Below are positions 1 through 10,066 of a stretch of 64,000 bases of DNA, one piece after another. How positions within the stretch are numbered: the stretch's first letter is position 1; each line of letters begins with the position of its first letter. Position numbers and translations under genes: made by a program. The notes under the pieces are model-generated. The model searched no databases. It saw only the letters and a list, made by a program, of their open reading frames with translations, and was not told where the DNA came from. Source of the stretch: Melampsora larici-populina 98AG31. Taxonomy: Eukaryota > Basidiomycota > Pucciniomycetes > Pucciniales > Melampsoraceae. Location: the NCBI RefSeq assembly GCF_000204055.1, contig NW_006768767.1, positions 1,339,607 to 1,403,606 of the forward strand. The letters run 5' to 3'.

Positions 1-1
1 A

Positions 2-1264
2 TTATGCTCCACTGCAAGTATAGCTCTCATGACCATGTGTACAGTCTTGACAACCCCAGTGGATCTGGATAGAAACGTAGACACTGTACTAAGATTAGGA
101 ACACTATACCCTGGGACCATTGTGATATCAAAACTTGACAAAATCGATCCATTGGACTCAAAACTTGCAGCCGAAATGGTTTCTTTGGAATTAACACTCG
201 CAGCACCATCGGGAACCGCAACGAACATCGTACCACCAAAACAACATGGACTTTCTGGGGTATTGGGAATTCAAAAGACAGATTCATTTAAACATTCATC
301 TCAACGAAAACAACGCTTTAGGATCTCACCAGATGTTGAAATGTGGCTGGAGGACCAAACCGTACAGCCCATAAAGCCAGTGTCACATCTACTAGAAAAT
401 CTTCAGAGTATCATCCCCTATAACAATCTGGTGTTTGAAGCTTCACCATCCAGGCTTTCAGCACATAATTTTCAGGAGTCTGTTTCGAGAAATTCACAAA
501 TCCATGAAGTTTCGACTCGTAGCTTACCAAGGTTTTATGCGAATTCTCTCCAAGGCTCCACCCTTGACCCATTTGCAGTGAATTTCGAAAATATGGTGCA
601 AGATCATCATCGTTCAATCATTAAACCTCGTTTTTCCAAATTTAATCCCACCTCAAAGGTTCCAGAGGAGAAGAAAATCTCAGGAACATCTAAAAGTGGA
701 TCTAAAGAATCCCTCCCAATCGGAGGCCAAAATGAGGCTTCAACCGTTTCCAATAGTCGAAGAGCTTACAGAACAATACTTAGCAATACATCCAATCTTT
801 CAACAAGAGGAAGACAGGAACTTTGGGCACATGATCGACTCAAGACAGAGATTTCCAGGTGGTTTAAACAGATGGAAGGTACTTTAAAAAAAAGGATCAA
901 AGAAGATGAACTTATTCGAATAGTACCAACTGATATCATCAGAAAAGCACTCAATGTCGCCCACCGGAGATTGACAACCGCATTTCTTGGATATCTGGTT
1001 AGAGATTACCAAATGAAAGGTAAAAACAATGAAGAACTTCTAAGTCGGGGGTGGGAATATCTGAAGAGCTACATGGTTCAATGGGAAAGTGTCAATCTTG
1101 AAGTCGTTCTCAACCTCCAAGGCATTCAAGTGGAAAGCTATGTCGGGGCATGGACTCCAGCCCACCTCCTAGCATATTTGATGTCGGTAGATGGAAGGAA
1201 GCCCTGTCCTCCTGAGGTCCTATCAAAGTTTGTTTTTGGCTGGGACAAATCGAATGCATTATAA
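2..1264 (+). CDS. Secreted-protein paralogue 1 (candidate effector), 5' end outside the window
   Basis: The open frame runs from base 2, so the start codon lies a few codons upstream of the window: the visible start (L-C-S-T-A-S-I-A-L-M) lines up with residues 5-14 of paralogue 2. The hydrophobic beginning up to TVLTTP matches the signal peptide of paralogue 3. About 420 residues are visible: a Ser/Asn/Gln-rich, poorly conserved middle, then a C-terminal domain of about 140 residues (from ELWAHDRLK to FGWDK) shared with the two downstream genes. Shared positions include R-x-A-L-x-x-A-H, LTTAF and EELLSRGWEYLKSYM. It is an intronless frame. I do not recognise a named family. Secretion, tandem duplication and fast divergence are typical of rust effector candidates, but that role is inference. 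Confidence 0.6.
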   Translation, partial: LCSTASIALMTMCTVLTTPVDLDRNVDTVLRLGTLYPGTIVISKLDKIDPLDSKLAAEMVSLELTLAAPSGTATNIVPPKQHGLSGVLGIQKTDSFKHSSQRKQRFRISPDVEMWLEDQTVQPIKPVSHLLENLQSIIPYNNLVFEASPSRLSAHNFQESVSRNSQIHEVSTRSLPRFYANSLQGSTLDPFAVNFENMVQDHHRSIIKPRFSKFNPTSKVPEEKKISGTSKSGSKESLPIGGQNEASTVSNSRRAYRTILSNTSNLSTRGRQELWAHDRLKTEISRWFKQMEGTLKKRIKEDELIRIVPTDIIRKALNVAHRRLTTAFLGYLVRDYQMKGKNNEELLSRGWEYLKSYMVQWESVNLEVVLNLQGIQVESYVGAWTPAHLLAYLMSVDGRKPCPPEVLSKFVFGWDKSNAL

Positions 1265-2297
1265 TTTTTTTCCTGGCTGGAGGACTTCAGAAAGTCGAGA
1301 TGTTATGTTGAATTAGTCTGTTCTGCTTCTCGTCCAATTTAATCTGCTGTCCGTGACCGATTCCCTTTCTTTTTAATTTGGACCTTCTTATTTAAAAGAT
1401 GTATGAAATCTCGTGCAATTCGCCAAAATTCACATTGCCCAGGAGCTAATCTCAACCAAGTCCGTCACCCGCGCAACTCGGGGCGACTGAGATAGCCCTG
1501 CACAGGTGTCAAGTCTCACACAATTCTGCAGCGCTCCCTCCACGAATTTTGATGTGTGGTTTTAAATCACTTTGTAGTTCCAAGAGGTCCCTCACAGCCT
1601 ACTAGAACGTGAAATGCTTCGAGTGAGGTAAGCTCGCCCTTACCCAGTGTGTTCATATTGAAGTTCATAGCAAGCGGTCCAATCGTCCAGGCTAGAAGTG
1701 ATAAACAAAAGCCTGATATGACCTCAACATATGCTCACAAATGAACACATACGCGCAAATGTTCAAGAAACAACAGTTAAATTCTTGAAATGCTGACTCC
1801 TTATCATGTCAATATCATTATCATCAACAATTTCTACATTCTAAATTTGTGCTCACTGGATCCTAAGATTCAGTCCTTTCAAACTTTACACCCTTATTTG
1901 CGATGAGCATGGATGGGAATTTTCGAGCGGAATGCATTTTCGTCTTCTCATCATGTCTGCTAATGGCTGTCTTTGCCAAGCCATATTATCATACTTTGTT
2001 AGGGAATTCATCGAGTTACTCCCTTACTAAGTATCTGCCAGTGCTAGGTTCTAATCCAGGTATCTGATACACCCGCGCTATTGTCCTATGCAATGAGGAG
2101 TTTCAGGAGTTAGTAAAATTCACTGGCGAAAATCTCGTGAGCCTTGGTATGGGCTGAAACAAGCAGCTAAATCCGACATACATAGAAAGGTTTTTGAACT
2201 GTCTGTCATCAGTTAGTTGGGAGCCGGGGTTATCATCCTGAGAACTTCGCGATCAAGCACACCTATAACTTCGCCGAATCCACAGAATCATACTAGA
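1265..2297. repeat. Intergenic part of the tandem duplication unit
   Basis: No gene seen. This stretch is recognisably related to 3552-4582. Examples are the block after each stop (CAAAATTCACATTG at about 1424 and 3720), the GCTCRCTGGATCC block (about 1851 and 4142) and the TCTAAT...GTATCTGATACA block shortly before each gene (about 2050 and 4333). Gene and flanks therefore duplicated together, with a unit of about 2.3 kb. After gene 3 the homology stops near 6108, where a GC-rich foldback element begins. Confidence 0.65.
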
Positions 2298-3551
2298 ATG
2301 TACCATTCATTATGCGCGACTACAAGTATCGTTTTCATGACCATTTGCCCACTCAAGACAACCTCGATGAATCTGAATGAACATCTAGACACTGCATTAA
2401 GATTAGGAACATCAACCCCTGGAAACATTGCGAAATCAAACCTTGACGAGATAGGTTTATTGGAGTCAAAACGTGCAGCGGAATTAGGTTCTTTGGACTT
2501 GTCACTTGCACCACCATCTGGAACTACAAAAAAAATGGTACCATCAAAACAAAATCAACTGTCTAGCGCATTGGGAATTCAAAAGACACATATATTTAAA
2601 AACCCATTCCAAGAAAAACAACACTCTAGGATCTCATCAGATGTTGAAATGTGGCTGAAGGACCAAAACGTACAGGATCAGATCACAGAGCCAGCGTCGC
2701 ATCTACTAGGAATTAAGCACAGCATTATGCCCTATGACAATTTGATGTTTGAAGCTTCATCATCTAGTTTTCCAGCGCATAATCCACAGGACTCTGGTTC
2801 AAGAAATCTACAAATTCACGGAGTTCCAACTCATAACTTACCGAGATTAGGTTCAGGGTCAAATTCTTTGCAAGGTTTTCCCACACGTGACCAGTCTGCA
2901 GAAAACTTTGCAAATAATCTTGAAAGTCATCCTATCCAAATGTCAAGAGCTTCGCAGGAGAAAGGAGTTTCTGGAAAATTTAGAAGTGGATACGAAGAAT
3001 CACTCCCGTCCGGAGGGACAAAGGAGGCTTTAATTGTCCCCAAGAGGCGTAAATTTTACCGAGTGATACCTAGAAATATGCCCAAGCTATCAACATTAGG
3101 AAAAGATGAACTTTGGGTATTTGATAGAATGAGGGGAGAGATTGCAACATGGTTTGATAATTTGGAAGCTTTTTTAAAAGAAAGAATCCACCAAGATAGA
3201 ATCATTCGTATAAAACCCATCGATATCAGAAGAGCACTTGGTTTTGCTCACTTGAAATTGACGGCCGCATTCTTTGGATTTCTGGTTAGCCATTACGAGA
3301 TCAAAGGAAAAAGCAATGAAGAACTTCTACGTCAGGGGTGGGAATATATGAAGAGCTACATGATTCAATGGAAAGTTGTTGATCTTGAAGCCGTTGTCGA
3401 CCTCCAACACATTCAAGTAGATGATGGTGTCCGATCATGGACTCCAACCCACACTTTGGCGTATCTGATGTGGGTAGATGGAAGGATTACCTTGTCATCT
3501 GAGGTCCTATCAAAGTTTATTTTTGGCTGGAAAAAATTGAATGGAAGATAA
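2298..3551 (+). CDS. Secreted-protein paralogue 2 (candidate effector)
   Basis: Single-exon gene of 417 residues. I chose the ATG at 2298 because the following residues (MYHSLCATTSIVFMTI) align with the signal-peptide start of paralogue 3 (MYPSLILWLTTSIVFMTI); the longer open frame from 2217 is not conserved. The signal peptide is weaker here: TVLATP of paralogue 3 is PLKTTS. The middle is low-complexity and diverged. The C-terminal domain from about residue 269 carries the shared landmarks RALGFAHLKLTAAFFGFLV, EELLRQGWEYMKSYM, LAYLMWVDGR and FIFGWKKLNG. Its periodicity suggests an alpha-helical fold, and few cysteines are present. Function unknown; neighbours on both sides are paralogues. 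Confidence 0.7.
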   Translation: MYHSLCATTSIVFMTICPLKTTSMNLNEHLDTALRLGTSTPGNIAKSNLDEIGLLESKRAAELGSLDLSLAPPSGTTKKMVPSKQNQLSSALGIQKTHIFKNPFQEKQHSRISSDVEMWLKDQNVQDQITEPASHLLGIKHSIMPYDNLMFEASSSSFPAHNPQDSGSRNLQIHGVPTHNLPRLGSGSNSLQGFPTRDQSAENFANNLESHPIQMSRASQEKGVSGKFRSGYEESLPSGGTKEALIVPKRRKFYRVIPRNMPKLSTLGKDELWVFDRMRGEIATWFDNLEAFLKERIHQDRIIRIKPIDIRRALGFAHLKLTAAFFGFLVSHYEIKGKSNEELLRQGWEYMKSYMIQWKVVDLEAVVDLQHIQVDDGVRSWTPTHTLAYLMWVDGRITLSSEVLSKFIFGWKKLNGR

Positions 3552-4582
3552 ATTTTTTTCTTTGCTAGAGGATTTCACAATGCCGAGGTGTTCTTTGAGT
3601 TAATCTGTTCTTCTTCTTGACATTGTTCACCTCAATTTGCTCTTCCTGATCGAATCCTTCACCTTTTTCAAGTTACACCTTCTTACCTTATGAAGGGAAC
3701 ATGAAATTTCAGGCATTTTTCAAAATTCACATTGGCCATGAGCTACTCTGAAAAGTCCCTTAGTCCACCCTCGCGACCCAGAGTGACTGAGAAACCCTTG
3801 TATGTATGTGCAAGCCCCACACAGTTCTGGAGCGCTCCATCCAAGACTTTCGATGTGTGTTTTAAATCACTCCGAAGTTTCAAATGCCAAAGCCCATTAG
3901 GTGTAGAATGCTTCGAGTGAACTAAGTTCACCTTTATCGGTGTTATTCTGTTCAAGTTCACAGCAAATGGTCTATTGATCGAGGCTAGAAGTAAGAGAGA
4001 ATAGCCTGACCTCGTCATATGCTAGCAGTTTAACATAAACGGTGAAGTACTCAAGAAGCTAAGTCGAAACTCTCGCCAGCTGTATCATGATAACAACTTG
4101 TCATCTCATATATTTAACAATCTCTACATCATGAATTTTTGCTCGCTGGATCCCAACAATGACATCCACTCTTTTCAGATATTACGCCCTTATTTGTGAT
4201 AAACATTGATAAGGATTCTTGAACAGAATTTCTTTCTTTCTTATCATTGCTGTATTTGCGAGGCCAGCTTATCGTAGTTTGTTGGTGACATCATCCAGTC
4301 ACTCCCTTACCTACATAGTTGCTGCTAGTTTCTAATGTATCTGATACATACACCAGCTATGGTGCTATGCGATGTGAGGATACGGTTTCAGGTGTTAGTG
4401 ACATTCAAACATTCTAGTAAATCCGCCACATTTGGAAAGGTTTCTAAACTTCACGTCATCAGTGAGCTGGGAGCTGCTGGGAGACGGGACCATCAATTTT
4501 AGAGCTTCGCATTGTAATCTCGCTATCGCGATCAAGCACAGCTTTTTTGATGCAGTCACCGATTCGGCAGCATCACGCAAGA
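3552..4582. repeat. Second copy of the intergenic duplication unit
   Basis: Non-coding; homologous in blocks to 1265-2297 with small indels. It contains the presumed promoter of paralogue 3. Open frames here are short and not conserved between the copies, so I treat them as chance. Confidence 0.6.
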
Positions 4583-5935
4583 ATGTACCCATCATTAATA
4601 TTATGGTTGACTACAAGTATAGTTTTCATGACTATTAGCACAGTCTTGGCAACCCCAATGAATCTGAATGGAGATCTAGATACTGCATTAAGATTAGGAA
4701 CATCAGAACCTGGGACCATCGCGATATCAAAACTTGACAAAATAGACTCATTGGAATTGACACTTGCACCCGCAATGAGTTCTTCGGACTCGTCACCTGC
4801 ACCCGAAATAGATCCTCTGGACCTGACACTCGCACCATCATCTGGAATCGCAACCAAAATCGTATCACCAGGAAAACTTCGACTTTCTGGGGCATTAGGA
4901 ATTCAAAAGATAGATCCGTTCAAACAATCAGCTCGACAAAGGCAATACCTTAGAATCACACCAGATTTTGAAATGTGGCTCGAGCACCAAAACTCACAGC
5001 TCACAAAGCCCGCGTCGCAGATGCGAGGAAGTCATCACAATATCATATCCAATAACAATCCGATGTATCAAGCTCTACCGTCCACTTTTTCAGGCCAAGA
5101 CCTTCAGGACACTGACTCAAGATATTTACAAACCCATGAAGTTTCAGCTCATAGCTTATCAACATTGCACGCTTCAGCATCAAACTCGGTTCAAGGCCCT
5201 TCAACACGTGAACCAGCTGCAGAACACTTCGCAAATCTCATGCAATATCAACATCACTCAATTATCGAACCTCCTACTTTTGAAAGTCATCCCGTCCAAA
5301 TGTCAAGAGTACCGGAAGAGAATGTAATTTCAGAAACATTCAGAATTGGGGTCGATGCATCCCCCCCACCCAGAGGAGAGCATGTGGCTTTCATTGCCCC
5401 CGCTAGTCGTAGATCTTATATTGCATTACACAACAATATGCCCAGATTGCACAATTCAGGAAGACAAGAACTATGGATCCGGCCTAAACTTCGGGCAAAG
5501 ATTGCAAAATGGTTTGATGATATGAAGAGTATTTTAATCGCGAGAATCCAAGAAAAGCAAATGATTGGAATAACGCCTGATGATATAAAAAGAGCACTTA
5601 GTTTTGCTCAATCAAAACTGACAACCGCATTTTTGGCATTTCTGCTCCAAAATTATGATCATATAGAACGCCAAGGTAACCAAGACATTATACGTGGGGG
5701 GTGGGATTATTTGGAGAGCTCCATGGCTGAATTTCAATACGTGAATCTTGACGTCGTTCTTAATCTCAAATACTATAAAGAAGCTCGTGGTTATTGGGAA
5801 TCGAATCCAGACCAGATTCTGGCATATCTGATGTGGAAGGATGGAAGGAACACCTTTTCGTCGGTGATCTTATCAAGATTTCTTTATGGTTGGGAAAAGT
5901 TGAATGGTTTGAAATTTCCTTTGCCTACAAAGTAG
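4583..5935 (+). CDS. Secreted-protein paralogue 3 (candidate effector)
   Basis: Single-exon gene of 450 residues, the longest of the array. ATG at 4583 opens a convincing signal peptide (MYPSLILWLTTSIVFMTIS, then TVLATP) with a likely cleavage site after VLA. Compared with its neighbours it has an extra Ser/Pro/Asp-rich stretch near residues 60-85, built from imperfect repeats of a LxLAPxxxSS(D) type unit. This looks like slippage or local duplication and adds acidic charge. The C-terminal domain (RALSFAQSKLTTAFLAFLL, GGWDYLESSM, LAYLMWKDGR, FLYGWEKLNG) matches paralogues 1 and 2. No catalytic motif is visible. Secretion is well supported; an effector role is inferred from clustering and divergence. 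Confidence 0.72.
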   Translation: MYPSLILWLTTSIVFMTISTVLATPMNLNGDLDTALRLGTSEPGTIAISKLDKIDSLELTLAPAMSSSDSSPAPEIDPLDLTLAPSSGIATKIVSPGKLRLSGALGIQKIDPFKQSARQRQYLRITPDFEMWLEHQNSQLTKPASQMRGSHHNIISNNNPMYQALPSTFSGQDLQDTDSRYLQTHEVSAHSLSTLHASASNSVQGPSTREPAAEHFANLMQYQHHSIIEPPTFESHPVQMSRVPEENVISETFRIGVDASPPPRGEHVAFIAPASRRSYIALHNNMPRLHNSGRQELWIRPKLRAKIAKWFDDMKSILIARIQEKQMIGITPDDIKRALSFAQSKLTTAFLAFLLQNYDHIERQGNQDIIRGGWDYLESSMAEFQYVNLDVVLNLKYYKEARGYWESNPDQILAYLMWKDGRNTFSSVILSRFLYGWEKLNGLKFPLPTK

Positions 5936-6108
5936 AGCCTAGAGGAGAGGACTTCACAAACTCGAGATTTTTTTGAATTTCTTTGTTTTTCTTCTCTTTC
6001 ACCTCAATTTACTCTTGGTGTTCAAAGGCTTTACTTTTTTATTTGATTCTTATTTTACAAAACAAATCTGGAATCCCAAGAAGTCTGCTGAAATCCACAT
6101 TGCGCAGG

Positions 6109-6338
6109 TCAGGATGGGGGCGCAAAAAAAATAACGCACTAAGGCGCGCGCCAGGCGCCTAGGCGTAGGGCGCACCTAAACATCTTGAAAAGGAGATGGT
6201 CACACCCAAAGGCCTGTATGCCTCATAGTGCGAAAGTGGGGCTTTCCTTGTGTTTATTTTCTTATAAAATCCATTTCAAGTCTTTCACAATAACGTGCCA
6301 GGGCGCGCCTTTTTTTTGAGGCTGTGCCCCCATCCTGA
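6109..6338. mobile_element. 230-bp GC-rich foldback / MITE, hAT-like ends
   Basis: Ends are inverted copies of TCAGGATGGGGGC, followed by an A8 run and GGCGC-rich arrays. The terminus resembles that of the intact hAT at 40542-43155 (TCAGSTGGTGGGCGCG), including the GGCGC-rich subterminal DNA, so it may be a non-autonomous relative. I see no target duplication (TGCGCAGG left, GCCTTGAC right), so one flank has probably been rearranged. It sits exactly where homology to the effector-gene flanks ends. Confidence 0.55.
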
Positions 6339-6472
6339 GCCTTGACATTACAGCGCTCAATGATGTACACATGCCAACCCCCGTGACCAGGTCTGCCTCG
6401 ACATTACAGCACTCAATGACGTCAACTTCCAGTCTAGTTCTGTCTGATTTGATCTCCGAAGTTGCCTCTGAT

Positions 6473-6480
6473 CCCACGGC
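6473..6480. repeat. Left 8-bp target-site duplication CCCACGGC of the inner hAT
   Basis: Identical to 9110-9117. It flanks a TIR starting TAAGGCATCGACCCGG. Confidence 0.85.
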
Positions 6481-9109
6481 TAAGGCATCGACCCGGCCCG
6501 ACCCGGCTCTCAGAATGCAGGCCGATTCGGGCCTCCTTTTTGCCCTGGCCCGCTCGACCCGGCCCGGGCGTAAATGGCGTAAAAAAAATTTTCGATGCTG
6601 TGTGGCTCAGCATTGAGAGGATTGACCTTTTGCTCACCTCTGCATCGATTAATTATGGCCTCTAAACGCCCTCGCGTCTCTGATGGCAGCGCAATCATAA
6701 TCACCGACTCTCCAACAAAAGCCAAGACCACCCAAAGCTCTAAAACACCAGCACCTCCACGCAAAAAAACCGAGATCGACAACTCACACAAGTCCTCTTG
6801 GGTCTGGCAGCATTTCAAGACTGAACGTGATGATGTTTCAAAAGAAATATCAAACATATGTCAAGCAACTATTCCAACCGCAGGAGGTAGAATCTGTGGA
6901 CTTTCACTGAAACCGGATAAATCCTGCAGCACAAAGTCGATGGCGCGCCATTTGGAACGCCGTCATCAAATTTACGAAAGCACCGTAGTTGAGCGTGGAT
7001 CAATGAAGAGCTATACCACCAATGGGAACCTCCAGAATGTATGTTGACTTTCTTGTATTGACTGTCATCTTTGTTTGTTCTCTGGCTGAGTATTTCAATC
7101 CTAGATCCCTAAACTCACTCGCGAGAATCTCAAGACTAAGCTACTTTGCCTCATTTTCATGAAGGAGCTACCTTTCAACTTTGTCGAACCTCCAGAACTA
7201 CGAGAGCTACTTGAAATGTGTAACCCTGCAGTCTCGCCGTTCCTAGTTGGCGCCGATGCTCTTGCAGATGCTGTACGAAAGACTTTGGTTGAAATGAAGG
7301 TAGTGATGAAGGAGATCTTTCAAAATCAAACCGCGGTGAGCATCACCTGCGACGCTTGGACATCCCCAAATCGCAAATCAATCTTGGGTGCCACAGTTCA
7401 CTGGATTGATGAAAGTTTCCAACTGCAAGAGGCCATACTCTGTCTCAAAGAGATTGATGGCGAGCATACCGGTATCAACCTAGCCAATCATCTCATTCCG
7501 GTCTTTGAAGAGTATGGCCTACTTGATAAGGTCTTCTGTATTGTTGCTGATAACGCTAGCTCAAACGGTACAATGGCCGATGCTCTCGAAAGAGTCTGTC
7601 CAAACTTCAACCGAGACCAAAATCTCCTTGGATGTGTTGCCCATGTCATAAACCTCATTGCTCGAGACGGACTCAAAACATTTGCCAGAAAACTCGGTGA
7701 AGATGGTCCAGTACCACGCGATCTTGCTATTCTCCTGGAACCGATTCAAACCTCGGATGTCAACTCAGTTCTCACTTGACTCCTCAAGCTTATTGCTTGG
7801 ATCTACAAGTCGCCGCAGCGCTTACAGTCATTTCTCAAGCAAGTTGAGGCTGACTTAGGCTATCAACTCAACCTCGTCCGAAATGTCGACACAAGATGGA
7901 ACTCTGACCTAGACTGTTATCGCCGAGCACACCAATTACGTGTTTCAATTGACACAAAATGCCGAAACAATCCTGAATATAGTCCATATGCTCTGTCAGA
8001 TGACGAGTGGAAGCTCATTGGCCATCTCATTGAATTCCTGGAGCCGTTCGAGTCTGCTACAAAGGATCTTTCAGCAAGCAAATACCCAAGCCTTGGAGAT
8101 GTAATTCCAGTATATGAATGGATCATTAAGAAATTGAACTCGGTACGTTGGTTTTTGATAATCTTCTTATTCTGTCTCACAATGTTGACTTTGCTCATAT
8201 TTTGATAGAGCTGGTGTAACTACAAGGCTCAAGAGCTCCGACAAGCCATTCAACCAATGAAAACGAAGGCCGAAACATATTACAAAAAAGTCCTTGTGAA
8301 ACCTGTTTATCTCTGTGCTCTGATTCTTGACCCACGCAGCAAGGATCAAGAGTTAAGCGATACAACTCTAGCGCTTGCTGGACTCGATCATCGGGATGAT
8401 TGGAAGACACTCTTCTTGAACGAGTGTAAAAAATTTCATGTCGATGTGCCCGTAGTAAACAATGAAGAATCTGGACCGCCACCTGAAGATCGTCCTCGAT
8501 CTTTTGTCACTAAAAAGAAAGCTCAAGGCATCAAGGCCGAGCTTCAAACTTATCTCTCGACCGAGCGAGAGGACGAAACTTACACCCCACTTAAGTATTG
8601 GCAAAACGAGGGTCACAAATTTCCGATTCTTTCCAAGATGGCACACATCTTCCTTGCTATTCCAGCCACCAGTACTCCTACCGAGCGTGAGTTCTCCACT
8701 GCAGGTAGGACAATTACCGACCTTCGTAGTTCGATGAAAACTCAAACCCTTGAAGCAGTGGTTTGCCTCAAGAGCTTCAATAAATTCATCAATAAAATAA
8801 TGAACTCCAAAAAAATCATGTGATCTACATTTATTGTATCTACACTACAGTATTCGGAGCAATAAACAACATCCCCACTCAGTCACTTTGACTCGTTCCG
8901 CTGCTTACTGACTTTGCTGAGCTCTTCAGCTCGCTTTTTCCTGCTCTCACATCGCTCCCACCTGCCGGGCCCCTTTGGGTCGGGCCCTTTCGGCGGCTCG
9001 TGAGCACACTACTTCCGGTCTCCTCAGCATTTTGAGGAGGCCGTGAAAACCTGGGCCCGGCCCGTCACCGGTCCCGGCCCGGTGGCCCCAGTCCCGGGTC
9101 GATGCGTTA
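6481..9109 (+). mobile_element. Inner hAT element (2,629 bp) with TIRs and 8-bp TSD
   Basis: Left end TAAGGCATCGACCCGG and right end (read inward) TAACGCATCGACCCGG match at 15 of 16 bases. The element is flanked by perfect CCCACGGC duplications, 8 bp as expected for the hAT superfamily. Subterminal DNA on both sides is rich in GGCCCG/CGGGCC motifs, plausible transposase-binding sites. It carries one transposase gene (6655-8823) in the sense of the host coding strand. Complete ends and TSD argue for fairly recent insertion. Confidence 0.85.
6655..8823 (+). pseudogene. hAT transposase of the inner element, one in-frame stop
   Basis: Three exons fit exactly: 6655-7038, 7105-8142 and 8209-8823 (introns of 66 nt each, phase 0), giving 678 codons before the stop. 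The N-terminus has a BED zinc finger (SSWVWQHF, C-G-L-S-L, H-L-E-R-R-H). The core has SITCDAWTSPNRKSILGATVHW with the first catalytic Asp, VADNASSNGTM and GCVAHVINLI. The C-terminus has the hAT dimerisation region (FLAIPATSTPTEREFSTAG). A TGA at 7777-7779 interrupts the frame in sequence that otherwise continues well (S-V-L-T-stop-L-L-K-L-I-A-W). TGA for CGA would be a single C-to-T change. Hence probably inactive now, unless the stop is read through. Confidence 0.8.
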
Positions 9110-9117
9110 CCCACGGC
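9110..9117. repeat. Right 8-bp target-site duplication CCCACGGC
   Basis: Perfect copy of 6473-6480; immediately followed by the resumed reading frame of the outer hAT. Confidence 0.85.
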
Positions 9118-10066
9118 CACCTCCTGTTCATCTTGGGTGTGGCAGTACTTTGTCACCAAAGGAGTCAACAACGTCCTCAAGACCATCTACCAAGCCCAAG
9201 AGGGTTTCATTGACTCTACAACTAACACTGCTGAGATGCCAACTGCCATATGCAACAAACCTCTTGCTGTTGACAAGAACAGCAGCAGCAAATCAATGAG
9301 CCAACATCTTTCCCAAGCACATCAGATTGAACCTCCTGTTCAAACCAATCAACCCACTGTTTTGGCCTTCTATATCAATGGTGAGCCTGTCCAAGTGATT
9401 ATTTTTTTGCTTTCTCTGCTTGTTTCTAAGTTTTCATTTCTCTTTATTCTTGTCCTTTTCCAACTTTTTGATTTGGAGTTTTCTCTTCAATCTACTTTCC
9501 CTCAGGTCAGACCTCTCAATAGAGCCATCCTCAAGGTTGCATTGATCCTCCTGGTTGTCAACCAAGATGTACCAGTCTTGTTTTTCAACGGTAAGGAGGT
9601 CCACAAGATCATCAACATGATCAACCGCGCGGCTCACACTGTATTATTGAAATGGACTGCCATCTTGGATGGCATATTGGACGCTTCCAAAGCCAAACAA
9701 GCTGCAATCATGAAACTCCTCTCTTCCATTGGACATTTTAGTATCACTTGTGGCAGATGGATGTCTCCCACCAACCTTGCAATTCTTGGTGTAACAGCAC
9801 ACTGGATCTCTGACTACTATCAGCTCCATGGTATCACTCTGGCTTTGAAGCCGATCAAAGTGCCTCACACCGGCTCCAACTTGGCTGCTCTTCTCAAGCA
9901 AATTATTGACTCTTTTCACCTCTCTGAGTGTCTGTATTGCATCAATGCCAATAAAACATTGAACACCACCACCATGGGCCAAGCCCTTGCAACCTTGATT
10001 CCCCAGTTTGACACTTCCCCAAATTTACATGGGTGGGTTGCCCATGTTGTCTACTCCTCTATTTGA

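Larger units (their letters stand above)
6371..10066 (+). pseudogene. Outer hAT transposase, split by a nested hAT and lacking its C-terminus
   Basis: The coding sequence begins near 6371 (MPTPVTRSAST), runs to 6480, is interrupted by the element at 6481-9109 and resumes at 9118. With one copy of the 8-bp duplication removed the frame reads through as DPTATSCSSWVWQYFV, the start of a BED-type zinc finger (W-x-Y-F, then C-N-K and H-L-S-Q-A-H near 9245-9320). A likely intron lies at 9381-9505. The following exon carries hAT catalytic-core landmarks (SITCGRWMSPTNLAILGVTAHWI; then HGWVAHVV). The frame ends at 10066, where unrelated DNA begins, so the C-terminal dimerisation domain is absent. It cannot encode a working transposase. 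Confidence 0.7.

Noticed and set aside
6300..6620. Several overlapping frames near 6262-6665 as host genes
   Set aside because: They cross the junction between the outer hAT and the inner element; the plus frame is the hAT start and the rest are shadows of GC-rich terminal DNA.
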